Source: DATHTK01 sp035463295 (GTDB lineage Bacteria > Actinomycetota > Rubrobacteria > Rubrobacterales > Rubrobacteraceae). From it: a stretch of 12,748 nucleotides of DNA. The position numbers and the translations under genes are program-made. Every line of letters begins with the position of its first letter. Position 1 is the first letter of the stretch. The DNA is taken from positions 1 to 12,748 of the forward strand of contig DATHTK010000013.1 of NCBI GenBank assembly GCA_035463295.1, written 5' to 3'. The notes beneath the pieces are model-generated. The model saw nothing but the letters and a program-made list of their open reading frames with translations, was not told where the DNA came from and did no database searches. Below are positions 6,091-12,342 of this stretch, in pieces.

Positions 6091-6915
6091 ATGACGACGC
6101 GAGGCCGGTTGACGATCTGCCAGATCTCGGACATCCACTGCGGGAGCCCCTATTTCATCCCGGACCTCCTGGAGCGGTCGATTCTGGAGATAAACGACCT
6201 GAACCCGACCGCCGTGGTCGTCTCCGGCGATTTGACGAACGCGGGGTATCGTCAGGAGTTCGAGACGGCGGCCGAGTACGTGCGGCGCTTTCGGTGCGAG
6301 CACGTCATGGTCATCCCCGGCAACCACGACTCGCGCAACGTCGGATACATCCACTTCGAGCGGCTCTTCGGAGAGCGGTACTCGTGCGCGAGCTTCGAGG
6401 AGGCCGTCATGCTCGGGGTGGACTCCTCCGAGCCGGACCTCAACGACGGGCGGGTGGGGCGCGAGCACTACGGCTTCATTCGCGAGGCGTTCGCCGGGGC
6501 GGGGGAGAGGCTCAAGATCTTCGTGATCCACCACCACCTGATCCCGATCCCCGGCACGGGCCGGGAGCGGAACATCATCTTCGACGCGGGCGACGTGCTG
6601 GAACTTCTTGACGAGGTCGGCGCGGACCTGGTGCTCTCGGGACACAAGCACGTGCCGTACTCCTGGAAGCTCGAGAACATGTTCATCGTGAACGCCGGGA
6701 CCGCCTCGACGACCCGCCTGCGCGGCAATACCCGGCCCTGCTACAACATTATCGAGGTCGAGAACGGACGCGTCAGGGTCTTCCGCAAGTACCCTTTCAA
6801 GGAGCGCGAGCTCGCCGTGGACTTCGACTCGGTCACCCACGAGTACTCGCGCTATGAGGAGCGGATAGACTCCGAGGTCGCGGCGGGCCAGGAGCTGGCC
6901 CTCGGTAACGAGTAG
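6091..6915 (+). CDS. Calcineurin-like metallophosphoesterase, CpdA-like phosphodiesterase
   Basis: Encodes 274 residues with a complete two-metal phosphoesterase site: D14 and H16 in SDIHCG, D47 in SGDLTN, N78-H79 in GNHD, H147-H149 in VIHHH, and H185/H187 in GHKHVPY. The pattern is that of class III cyclic-nucleotide phosphodiesterases and related enzymes, which hydrolyse phosphodiester or phosphomonoester bonds with two divalent metals. No signal peptide or membrane segment is visible, so it should act in the cytoplasm. The ATG at 6091 is preceded by GGA at five bases and by AAAGGG further up, a mediocre site. The next gene, related to cyclic 2,3-diphosphoglycerate synthetase, starts 15 bases later, which makes a phosphorylated glycerate a possible substrate; cAMP or another nucleotide is the alternative. 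Substrate is not determined by the sequence. Confidence 0.85.
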   Translation: MTTRGRLTICQISDIHCGSPYFIPDLLERSILEINDLNPTAVVVSGDLTNAGYRQEFETAAEYVRRFRCEHVMVIPGNHDSRNVGYIHFERLFGERYSCASFEEAVMLGVDSSEPDLNDGRVGREHYGFIREAFAGAGERLKIFVIHHHLIPIPGTGRERNIIFDAGDVLELLDEVGADLVLSGHKHVPYSWKLENMFIVNAGTASTTRLRGNTRPCYNIIEVENGRVRVFRKYPFKERELAVDFDSVTHEYSRYEERIDSEVAAGQELALGNE

Positions 6916-6930
6916 GCCCGAGCGCCTCTC

Positions 6931-8280
6931 TTGCGCGTCCTTTTCCTGATCGACGGCGAGCACTACCCGCCCGTCGTTCTGGACGCCATGCGCAGCGTGC
7001 GCGAGGCCCTGAACGCCGAGGGCGTAGCGGCCGCTTTCCTCGGCGGGACGGAGAAGCTGAAGGCGGGGACGGATTACGGCGTGCCGCTGATCACCGACGG
7101 GGACCCGGTCTCGGCGGTCGCGAGGGCGCTGCGGGAGTGTGAGGTCGACGCCGTCGTGGACCTCTCCGACGAGCCGGTCGTCGGCTACCGGGAGCGGATG
7201 AGGATCGCCTCGCTCGCTCTGCGCGCCGGGGCGCGCTACCTGGGGAGCGACTTCGAGCTGCGGCCGCCGCAGTTCCATGCGGTCTCGACGAAACCTGCGC
7301 TCGCCGTGATCGGGACAGGAAAGAGGGTCGGCAAGACGGCGGTCTCCGGCTACCTGGCGCGGCTCCTGACGCGGGAGGGCTTCGATCCCGGCGTCGTCTC
7401 GATGGGACGCGGGGGCCCGCCGCGGCCCGAGGTGATAGAGGGTCACCGGATGGAGGTCGGGAGCTCTTATCTGCTGGAGGCGCTCGAGCGGGGGGCGCAC
7501 GCGGCGAGCGACTACTACGAGACGGCGGCTCTCAGCCGGGTCACGACCGTCGGCTGTCGCAGGTGCGGCGGCGGTCTGGCCGGCGAGCCGTTCGTCTCAA
7601 ACGTTCTGGAAGGGGCGGAGATCGCAAACACCCTCGATACCGGCGTGACGGTCTTCGATGGCTCCGGCGCCGCCGTGCCGCCGGTCCAGGTGGGGCGGCG
7701 GGTGCTCGTGGCCGGAGCGCACCAGGACCCCGAGTACATAACCGGCTATCTGGGGACCTACCGCCTGCTCATCTCTGACCTGCTCGTCCTCACGATGAGC
7801 GAGGAGCCGATGGCCGGCGAGGAGAAGGTGAGGAGCATCGCGGAGGGGGTGCGCGGCGTCTCCCCCGGGTTGCCCGTCGTCCCGGCGGTCTTCCGGCCGC
7901 GGCCGGTGGGAGAGGTCGCGGGGCTGCGGGTCGCCTACGTCTCGACGGCGCCGCCGCAGGTGCTCGGCAAGCTGGCACGGCACCTGGAGGAGCACTACGG
8001 CTGCGAGGTGGCCGCGGCGTCGGGGAGCCTGTCGGACAGGAGGCGTCTCGTCGAGGACCTCGATGGCATGCCGGCAGTGGACGCGTACCTGACCGAGATC
8101 AAGGCCGCCGCGGTGGACGTCGTGACGCGGCGCGGCTCGCGGGAGGGGAGGCCCGTCTTCTACTGCGACAACGACCCGGTCGGCGAGGGCCTGGACCTAC
8201 AGCTGCTGCGCCTCGCGACCGAGGCGGTGGCGGAGGATGGGTCGGGGAGCGCTGGTCGTCGCGCCGGGGCCGGTGTATAA
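6931..8280 (+). CDS. Cyclic 2,3-diphosphoglycerate synthetase-like P-loop enzyme
   Basis: Encodes 449 residues. The N-terminus LIDGEHYPPVV and the overall plan match the archaeal cyclic 2,3-diphosphoglycerate synthetase family. That enzyme closes 2,3-diphosphoglycerate into its cyclic anhydride with ATP; the product is a thermoprotective solute and phosphate store in methanogens. The P-loop GTGKRVGKT is at 128-136, after an N-terminal domain of about 110 residues; VVSMGRGGPPRPEV follows at about 152-165. C209-R-R-C212 is a CxxC pair that could bind metal or be redox-active. No membrane segment is present. The TTG at 6931 is chosen because it gives the family N-terminus; no clear ribosome-binding site precedes it, and coupling to the phosphoesterase 15 bases upstream is likely. 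Its stop codon overlaps the TATAAT box of the next gene. Family membership is fairly sure by memory of the motif; the reaction in this organism is inferred. Confidence 0.72.
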   Translation: MRVLFLIDGEHYPPVVLDAMRSVREALNAEGVAAAFLGGTEKLKAGTDYGVPLITDGDPVSAVARALRECEVDAVVDLSDEPVVGYRERMRIASLALRAGARYLGSDFELRPPQFHAVSTKPALAVIGTGKRVGKTAVSGYLARLLTREGFDPGVVSMGRGGPPRPEVIEGHRMEVGSSYLLEALERGAHAASDYYETAALSRVTTVGCRRCGGGLAGEPFVSNVLEGAEIANTLDTGVTVFDGSGAAVPPVQVGRRVLVAGAHQDPEYITGYLGTYRLLISDLLVLTMSEEPMAGEEKVRSIAEGVRGVSPGLPVVPAVFRPRPVGEVAGLRVAYVSTAPPQVLGKLARHLEEHYGCEVAAASGSLSDRRRLVEDLDGMPAVDAYLTEIKAAAVDVVTRRGSREGRPVFYCDNDPVGEGLDLQLLRLATEAVAEDGSGSAGRRAGAGV

Positions 8281-8281
8281 T
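8276..8281 (+). promoter_or_regulatory. Consensus -10 box (TATAAT) for the GlpX-like gene
   Basis: A perfect TATAAT overlaps the stop codon of the preceding gene (TAA, 8278-8280). No good -35 is visible 16-18 bases upstream. A start near 8288 would give a leader of more than 100 bases before the strong Shine-Dalgarno at 8395-8400. Confidence 0.5.
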
Positions 8282-8287
8282 CCAAAG

Positions 8288-8413
8288 GTCTGATACGACG
8301 GTCCCCGAAGCCGTGCGCAGGTTGGGAGCCGTTCCGTACCGTTTCCAAGTAGATCCTGCCCCAGAATTGCTCCGCATTGCGTGGCGGCGGGTACGGGAGG
8401 TTGGTGAAGCCCC
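8288..8413 (+). promoter_or_regulatory. Structured leader of the GlpX-like gene
   Basis: This non-coding stretch can form a long-range helix: CCGTACC (8334-8340) pairs perfectly with GGTACGG (8390-8396), extended by U·G and U-A pairs on the outer side (8333-8397, 8332-8398). The 3' strand runs into the Shine-Dalgarno GGGAGG (8395-8400), so folding would hide it. A smaller ACGG/CCGT stem (8298-8301, 8311-8314) lies upstream. I could not match it to a known riboswitch class. Confidence 0.35.
8395..8400 (+). promoter_or_regulatory. Strong Shine-Dalgarno without a matching start codon
   Basis: GGGAGG is followed at once by TTG (8401) and GTG (8404), but both open a frame that ends at TAA (8416-8418) after at most five codons. 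The GlpX-like frame instead begins with ATT at 8414 or the later GTG at 8486. The site therefore marks where translation was expected to begin. Confidence 0.5.
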
Positions 8414-8440
8414 ATTAACGCGTCAGAGGCTCGACCGGGG

Positions 8441-8458
8441 TCCGTAGCGTCCGTAGCG
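8441..8458 (+). repeat. Tandem 9-bp repeat TCCGTAGCG x2
   Basis: Two exact adjacent copies lie between the Shine-Dalgarno and the GTG start of the GlpX-like gene. In the GlpX frame they encode SVA-SVA, so they may be coding or part of the leader. Confidence 0.7.
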
Positions 8459-8485
8459 ATCCAGCTCGCCGCCGTTACCGAGCGC

Positions 8486-9442
8486 GTGGCGCTCGAGGTG
8501 GCTCGTCTCGAAGGTTCGGGGGCGCCCGAGAGGGCCTACACGCTGGCCACCGAGGCGTTCCGCGAAGGGCTCGAAAAGACGGCGGCGGCCGGTACTGTGG
8601 CGATACTGCGCGAGGAGCGGCCGGGCGGGAGCGGGGGGATGCGCTCGCTCAAGACCCGCCCGGGCATCCTGAGCGTCGGGGACAGGCTGGGAAGCGGGGA
8701 GCTCGAGGTAGACCTCGCGGTCGAGCCGGTGGAGGGGCTGGACCTTCTGGCGAAGGGACAGGGGGGATCCATCTCGGCCCTGGCGGCCGCTCCGAACGGG
8801 ACCATGCTCAGGACGCCGGACATGTATATGAGCAAGCTCATCGTCGGGCCGGGGGCGCGGGGGAAGATAGACATCGACGCCCCGGTGATGCAGAACATAG
8901 AGGCAATAGCCGAGGGGATGAAGCGCCGGCCCTCGGAGATAGCCGTCGCGGTCCTCGACCGGGAGCGACACGAGGGTCTGATCCAGGAGATCCGGCAGAC
9001 CGGAGCCCGCATCCACATCCGGCCCGAGGGGGACCTCACCCCGGCCGTCGCGGTGGGTCTGCGCGGCTCCGACCTGCACGCCGTCATCGGTATCGGGGGG
9101 GCGCCCGAGGGCGTGCTGGCGGCGGCGGTCACCAGGTGCCTGGGCGGCGAGATGCAGGCCAAGATGTGGCCGACGCACCGCTCGCAGGTCGAGGCGCTAC
9201 AGGAGTACGGGTTCGAAAACCCCGAGAAGAAGCTCTCTCTGGACGATCTCATCAGGGGCGACCAGGTCGTCTTCGCGGCGACCGGGATCACGCCGGACGA
9301 GACGTTGAACGGGGTGAGGTACTTCCGGGGTGGGGCTCGGACGCACACGGTGGTCATGTCCACGGACCCGCGTGTGGTAAGATTTATGGACACCATTCAC
9401 GCCCTCGAACCCGAAGCCGGGTTGCGGGGCTTCCAGCTTTGA
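8486..9442 (+). CDS. Divergent GlpX-like protein (class II fructose-bisphosphatase family)
   Basis: From the GTG at 8486 the product has 318 residues. Family marks are clear: TPDMYMSKLIVGPGARGKID, IGGAPEGVLAAAV and FAATGIT. GlpX enzymes remove the 1-phosphate of fructose 1,6-bisphosphate in gluconeogenesis. However, several expected metal-site segments differ. The GRGDK stretch reads GSGAP (10-14), GEGExDE reads LREERPG (41-47) with about ten extra residues after it, and VDPIEGT reads VEPVEGL (79-85). The Glu of GGAPEG is kept. The protein may thus be inactive, use another substrate, or regulate. The conserved N-terminal helix (AIQLAAVTERVAL) extends upstream of the GTG to an ATT at 8414 with no canonical start, so the true product is probably about 342 residues. 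rho follows 64 bases later, as glpX precedes rho in Bacillus. Confidence 0.75.
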   Translation: MALEVARLEGSGAPERAYTLATEAFREGLEKTAAAGTVAILREERPGGSGGMRSLKTRPGILSVGDRLGSGELEVDLAVEPVEGLDLLAKGQGGSISALAAAPNGTMLRTPDMYMSKLIVGPGARGKIDIDAPVMQNIEAIAEGMKRRPSEIAVAVLDRERHEGLIQEIRQTGARIHIRPEGDLTPAVAVGLRGSDLHAVIGIGGAPEGVLAAAVTRCLGGEMQAKMWPTHRSQVEALQEYGFENPEKKLSLDDLIRGDQVVFAATGITPDETLNGVRYFRGGARTHTVVMSTDPRVVRFMDTIHALEPEAGLRGFQL

Positions 9443-9475
9443 CGAACGCACGCAGAGACACCAAGAAGTACGGCA

Positions 9476-9500
9476 CCTGCATATCGCAGGACGGGAGGAG
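9476..9500 (+). promoter_or_regulatory. rho leader hairpin and ribosome-binding site
   Basis: A small hairpin, CCTGC-ATATC-GCAGG (9476-9490), stands directly before a near-perfect Shine-Dalgarno, GGGAGGAG (9493-9500), six bases from the ATG. The Shine-Dalgarno fixes the start. The 64-base gap shows no obvious promoter, so rho may be read with the GlpX-like gene. Confidence 0.45.
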
Positions 9501-9506
9501 CAGAGC

Positions 9507-10973
9507 ATGACTGAGTTGGCAACCCTCGAACGCAAGCGCCTGAGCGATCTGCATCAGATCGCCTCGCAGCTCGGGATAGAGCAGTACCGCAAGTACCGCA
9601 AGCCCGAGCTGGCGCAGATGATCTACAAGGTCGCGACCGAGCAGGCCGCGAGCCAGCAGGCGACCCGTGACGGCGAACCCGCCGAGGGGGCGACCAACGG
9701 AGGTGCGACGGCCGTGCGCGAGGCGGAGACCCCCGCCCCGGACGGTTTCGGGGAGGCCGATACGGCGGTCGTCGAGCAAGCTCCCGAGGTGGAGCGCCAC
9801 CGGGAGCAGCAGAAGCCGGAGCCGAAGGAGGAGCGTCGTCGCCCGGAGCGGGGCGGTCGGGGTGAGGAGCTCCAGAGCGGCGTTCTCGACGTGCTCCCCG
9901 ACGGGTTCGGTTTCTTGAGGACCAGCGGCTACAGCCAGAGCAAGGGCGACGTCTACGTCTCGACGAGCCAGATCAAGCGCTTCAACCTGAGGCGCGGCGA
10001 TTACATAGTCGGCCAGATCCGCCCGGCTCGCGAGGGCGAGAAGTACCCGGCGATGGTTCGCATCGAGACCGTCAACGGCCACGAGCCTCAGAAGGGCCGC
10101 TGGCGCCCGAACTTCGACGACCTCACCCCTCTGTATCCGATGGACCGGCTCCGTCTGGAGTGGAAACCGAACGATATCGCCTCGCGGGTCATCGACCTGG
10201 TCGCCCCGATCGGGAAGGGCCAGCGCGGGCTCGTCGTCTCGCCGCCCAAGGCCGGGAAGACCACGATTCTGAAGCAGATCGCCCAGTCCATCGCGGCGAA
10301 CTACCCGGAGGTGAGGCTCTTCGTGCTGCTCGCCGACGAGCGCCCGGAGGAGGTCACCGACTGGGAGCGCAGTGTCAAGGAGGCCGAGGTCGTCGCCTCG
10401 ACCTTCGACCAGCCTGCTGAGAACCACACCGCGGTCGCCGAGCTTCTCCTAGAGCGCGTCAAGCGCCTCGTCGAGGAGGAGGAGGACGTGGTCGTGTTGC
10501 TCGACAGCATAACCCGACTCTCGCGGGCGTATAACCTGGCGGCTCCGGCGAGCGGTCGGATCCTCTCGGGCGGCGTGGACTCGGCGGCCCTCTATCCGCC
10601 CAAGAAGTTCTTCGGGGCGGCACGCAACATCGAGAACGGAGGATCGCTGACGATCCTGGCGAGCGCCCTCGTCGAGACCGGCAGCCGGATGGACGAGGTC
10701 ATCTTCGAGGAGTTCAAGGGCACGGGCAACATGGAGCTTCGGCTCGACCGCAAGCTGGCGAACCGCAGGATCTACCCGGCCATAAACATCGAGGACTCGG
10801 GCACCCGCAAGGAGGAGCTGCTCATGGAGCCGGCCGAGGCCCAGCGAGTCTGGCAGGTCCGCAGCATTCTCAACGCCCTCGACACGTCGCAGAAGATCGA
10901 GCTTCTGATCCAGAAGCTCAAGGAGACCCGTACGAACCCCGAGTTCCTGCGCGAGCTGCAACGCGTCCGGTAG
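9507..10973 (+). CDS. rho: Transcription termination factor Rho
   Basis: Encodes 488 residues, about 70 more than E. coli Rho (419). Rho is a hexameric RNA-dependent ATPase/helicase that ends transcription. In order: Rho_N helical domain (1-42, LSDLHQIASQLGIEQYRKYRKPEL); a low-complexity Glu/Arg/Gly/Pro insert (about 45-120); the cold-shock RNA-binding domain with DGFGFLR (132-138); Walker A SPPKAGKTT (245-253, K251); ADERPEEVTDW (276-286); Walker B VVVLLDSITRLSRAYN (328-343); and the R-loop region FKGTGNMELRLDRKL (403-417). All catalytic motifs are intact, and the PPKAGK and DERPEE residues that form the bicyclomycin pocket are conserved. The insert is of the kind common in actinobacterial Rho proteins and probably adds RNA affinity. 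An intrinsic terminator follows the gene. Confidence 0.98.
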   Translation: MTELATLERKRLSDLHQIASQLGIEQYRKYRKPELAQMIYKVATEQAASQQATRDGEPAEGATNGGATAVREAETPAPDGFGEADTAVVEQAPEVERHREQQKPEPKEERRRPERGGRGEELQSGVLDVLPDGFGFLRTSGYSQSKGDVYVSTSQIKRFNLRRGDYIVGQIRPAREGEKYPAMVRIETVNGHEPQKGRWRPNFDDLTPLYPMDRLRLEWKPNDIASRVIDLVAPIGKGQRGLVVSPPKAGKTTILKQIAQSIAANYPEVRLFVLLADERPEEVTDWERSVKEAEVVASTFDQPAENHTAVAELLLERVKRLVEEEEDVVVLLDSITRLSRAYNLAAPASGRILSGGVDSAALYPPKKFFGAARNIENGGSLTILASALVETGSRMDEVIFEEFKGTGNMELRLDRKLANRRIYPAINIEDSGTRKEELLMEPAEAQRVWQVRSILNALDTSQKIELLIQKLKETRTNPEFLRELQRVR

Positions 10974-10980
10974 AGAGAGG

Positions 10981-11022
10981 GGCGGTCGCGCGGATCGTTC
11001 GTGACCGCCTTTCTCTTCTCTT
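10981..11022 (+). terminator. Intrinsic terminator downstream of rho
   Basis: GGCGGTCGCG (10981-10990) pairs with CGTGACCGCC (11000-11009), a 10-bp GC-rich stem with one G·U pair and a 9-base loop. It is followed by the T-rich tract TTTCTCTTCTCTT (11010-11022). This is the clearest terminator in the window and separates rho from rpmE. Confidence 0.8.
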
Positions 11023-11032
11023 GCGGCGGTAA

Positions 11033-11038
11033 TACACT
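11033..11038 (+). promoter_or_regulatory. Possible -10 box for rpmE
   Basis: TACACT lies after the rho terminator and 32 bases before the rpmE ATG. Since the terminator isolates rpmE, a promoter is expected here. No clear -35 is present, so this is a weak assignment. The ribosome-binding site GGAGG is five bases from the ATG at 11071. Confidence 0.3.
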
Positions 11039-11070
11039 GTACGGACGTAGATAAGAAGACGGAGGTTCTT

Positions 11071-11328
11071 ATGAAAAAGGGGATTCACCCCGAGTACCGG
11101 CCGGTGGTCTTTCGCGACGGGAGCGCGGACTTCGCGTTCCTGAGCCGCTCGACCATCGAGACCGAGAGGACGGTCGAGTGGGAGGACGGCAACACCTACC
11201 CGCTCGTCGAACTCGACATCTCGAGCGCGAGCCACCCCTTCTACACGGGCCGGCAGCGCATCGTGGACACCGGTGGCCGCGTGCAGCGCTTCGAGAACAG
11301 GCGCCAGGCGCGCCGCAACAGGCAGTAG
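11071..11328 (+). CDS. rpmE2: 50S ribosomal protein L31, type B (zinc-free)
   Basis: Encodes 85 residues. MKKGIHPEYRPVVFRD, TVEWEDGNTYPLVELDISSASHPFYTG and VQRFENRR are typical of type B L31, a large-subunit protein bridging to the small subunit head. The protein has no cysteine, so the zinc-binding CxxC of type A L31 is absent. In many bacteria the type B gene is an extra, Zur-repressed copy used in zinc shortage. Here it occupies the standard rho-rpmE position, which suggests it may be the main copy; whether a type A gene exists elsewhere cannot be seen. The start has a good Shine-Dalgarno. The C-terminal tail is rich in Arg. The DUF1385 gene follows after seven bases, so the two are cotranscribed. 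Confidence 0.93.
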   Translation: MKKGIHPEYRPVVFRDGSADFAFLSRSTIETERTVEWEDGNTYPLVELDISSASHPFYTGRQRIVDTGGRVQRFENRRQARRNRQ

Positions 11329-11335
11329 GGTACCG

Positions 11336-12250
11336 GTGAGGGTCGGCGGACAGGCCATAATGGAGGGGGTCCTGATGCGATCCCCCAACTTCTGGGGGAT
11401 GGCTGTACGCACCCCGGCGGGTGACGTGGACCTCAGGGCGGAGCGGTTCCGCTCGATCACCCGCCGGAGCCGCCTCTTCAGGCTCCCCATAATCCGGGGG
11501 GCGCTCTCCCTGGGCGAGACTCTCTGGCTCGGCATGAAGGCCCTCACCCTCTCGACCAACATCGCCCTCGGCGAGGAGGAGGAGCTCTCAAAGAAGGAGA
11601 TAGCCGGCACCCTTATCTTCGCGATGGTCCTCGGCATCGGGCTCTTTCTCGTCGCGCCGGTGTTCGGGACCAAGGGGCTGGGGGCGCTGCTCGGGAGCAG
11701 CATCGAGAACCCCGTGCTCTTCAACCTGGTGGAGGGTGTGATCCGGATCGCGATCTTTGTCGCGTACCTGCTCGGGATCACCGCGATCAGCAAGGACGTG
11801 AAGCGCTTTTTCGCTTACCACGGGGCCGAACACAAGGCCATAAAGGTCTACGAACGCGGTGAGGAGCTAATCCCGGCAAACGCCCGCAAGCTGGATACGA
11901 GCCACGTGCGGTGCGGGACTAGCTTTATCTTGTACGTGCTGGTGCTGAGCATCCTGGTGTTCAGTTTGCTCCCGATAGACTGGTGGGTCGAGGCGATTGC
12001 GGCCCGTGTGGTGGTCATCCCGCTCGTCGCGGGCATCGCCTTCGAGTTCATCATGTGGAGCGCGAGGAACCAGAGCAACCCCGTGATGAAGGCCCTGATC
12101 TGGCCGGGCCTGCAACTGCAGAAGCTGACCACCCGCGAGCCCACCGACGACATGGTGGAGGTCGCGATGGCCTCGTTGAAGAAGGTCCTCCGCATGGAGG
12201 AAGAGGCGGAGATAGCCCCTAACGAGGCGACAAACAAGCTGGTTATTTGA
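11336..12250 (+). CDS. DUF1385 family membrane protein (YqhQ-like)
   Basis: From the GTG at 11336 the product has 304 residues. The N-terminus VGGQAIMEGVLMRSP and the motifs AYHGAEHKAIKVYE (160-173) and SHVRCGTSFI (189-198) define DUF1385, whose function is not established. Four membrane segments are predicted by eye: about 90-110, 128-150, 196-214 and 224-242. The conserved His/Glu/Cys motifs lie between segments 2 and 3, suggesting an active or metal site at the membrane face. The GTG is chosen because it gives the family N-terminus and has AGGG five bases upstream; a longer frame would overlap rpmE. Placement between rpmE and prfA is common in several Gram-positive and related lineages, though no functional link to translation is known to me. 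Confidence 0.85.
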   Translation: MRVGGQAIMEGVLMRSPNFWGMAVRTPAGDVDLRAERFRSITRRSRLFRLPIIRGALSLGETLWLGMKALTLSTNIALGEEEELSKKEIAGTLIFAMVLGIGLFLVAPVFGTKGLGALLGSSIENPVLFNLVEGVIRIAIFVAYLLGITAISKDVKRFFAYHGAEHKAIKVYERGEELIPANARKLDTSHVRCGTSFILYVLVLSILVFSLLPIDWWVEAIAARVVVIPLVAGIAFEFIMWSARNQSNPVMKALIWPGLQLQKLTTREPTDDMVEVAMASLKKVLRMEEEAEIAPNEATNKLVI

Positions 12251-12274
12251 GGGAGTAGGGAGTGGGGAAAGGGG
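12251..12274 (+). other. G-quadruplex-type motif after DUF1385
   Basis: Four G-runs (GGG, GGG, GGGG, GGGG) are separated by loops of 4, 3 and 3 bases, meeting the usual G3N1-7 rule. It begins directly after the DUF1385 stop on the coding strand. GGGAAA inside it (12265-12270) can instead pair with TTTCCC (12283-12288), so quadruplex and hairpin are mutually exclusive. Confidence 0.5.
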
Positions 12275-12311
12275 AGTAGTATTTTCCCGACGCCTCGCTC
12301 TTTATCTCTTG

Positions 12312-12336
12312 CTCCCGAGTTAAAGACGGGAGGGAG
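12312..12336 (+). promoter_or_regulatory. prfA ribosome-binding site within a hairpin
   Basis: CTCCCG (12312-12317) pairs perfectly with CGGGAG (12327-12332) across a nine-base loop. The 3' arm is part of the prfA Shine-Dalgarno GGGAGGGAG (12328-12336), six bases before the ATG. The same CTCCC could pair with the GGGAG copies at 12251, 12258 and 12272 upstream, which would free the site. Confidence 0.4.
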
Positions 12337-12342
12337 ATTTCA

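Noticed and set aside
5830..7500. Minus-strand open frame of 556 codons across argS, the phosphoesterase and the synthetase-like gene
   Set aside because: It spans three clear + strand genes, has no recognisable domain and is rich in Arg, Pro and His, as expected from the antisense frame of high-GC coding DNA.
8401..8418. Five-codon leader peptide TTG-GTG-AAG-CCC-CAT-TAA
   Set aside because: Too short to support as a gene; more likely the remnant or first part of the GlpX-like start, discussed as a finding.
9384..10427. Minus-strand open frame of 347 codons opposite rho
   Set aside because: Antisense shadow of rho with low-complexity composition and no domain.
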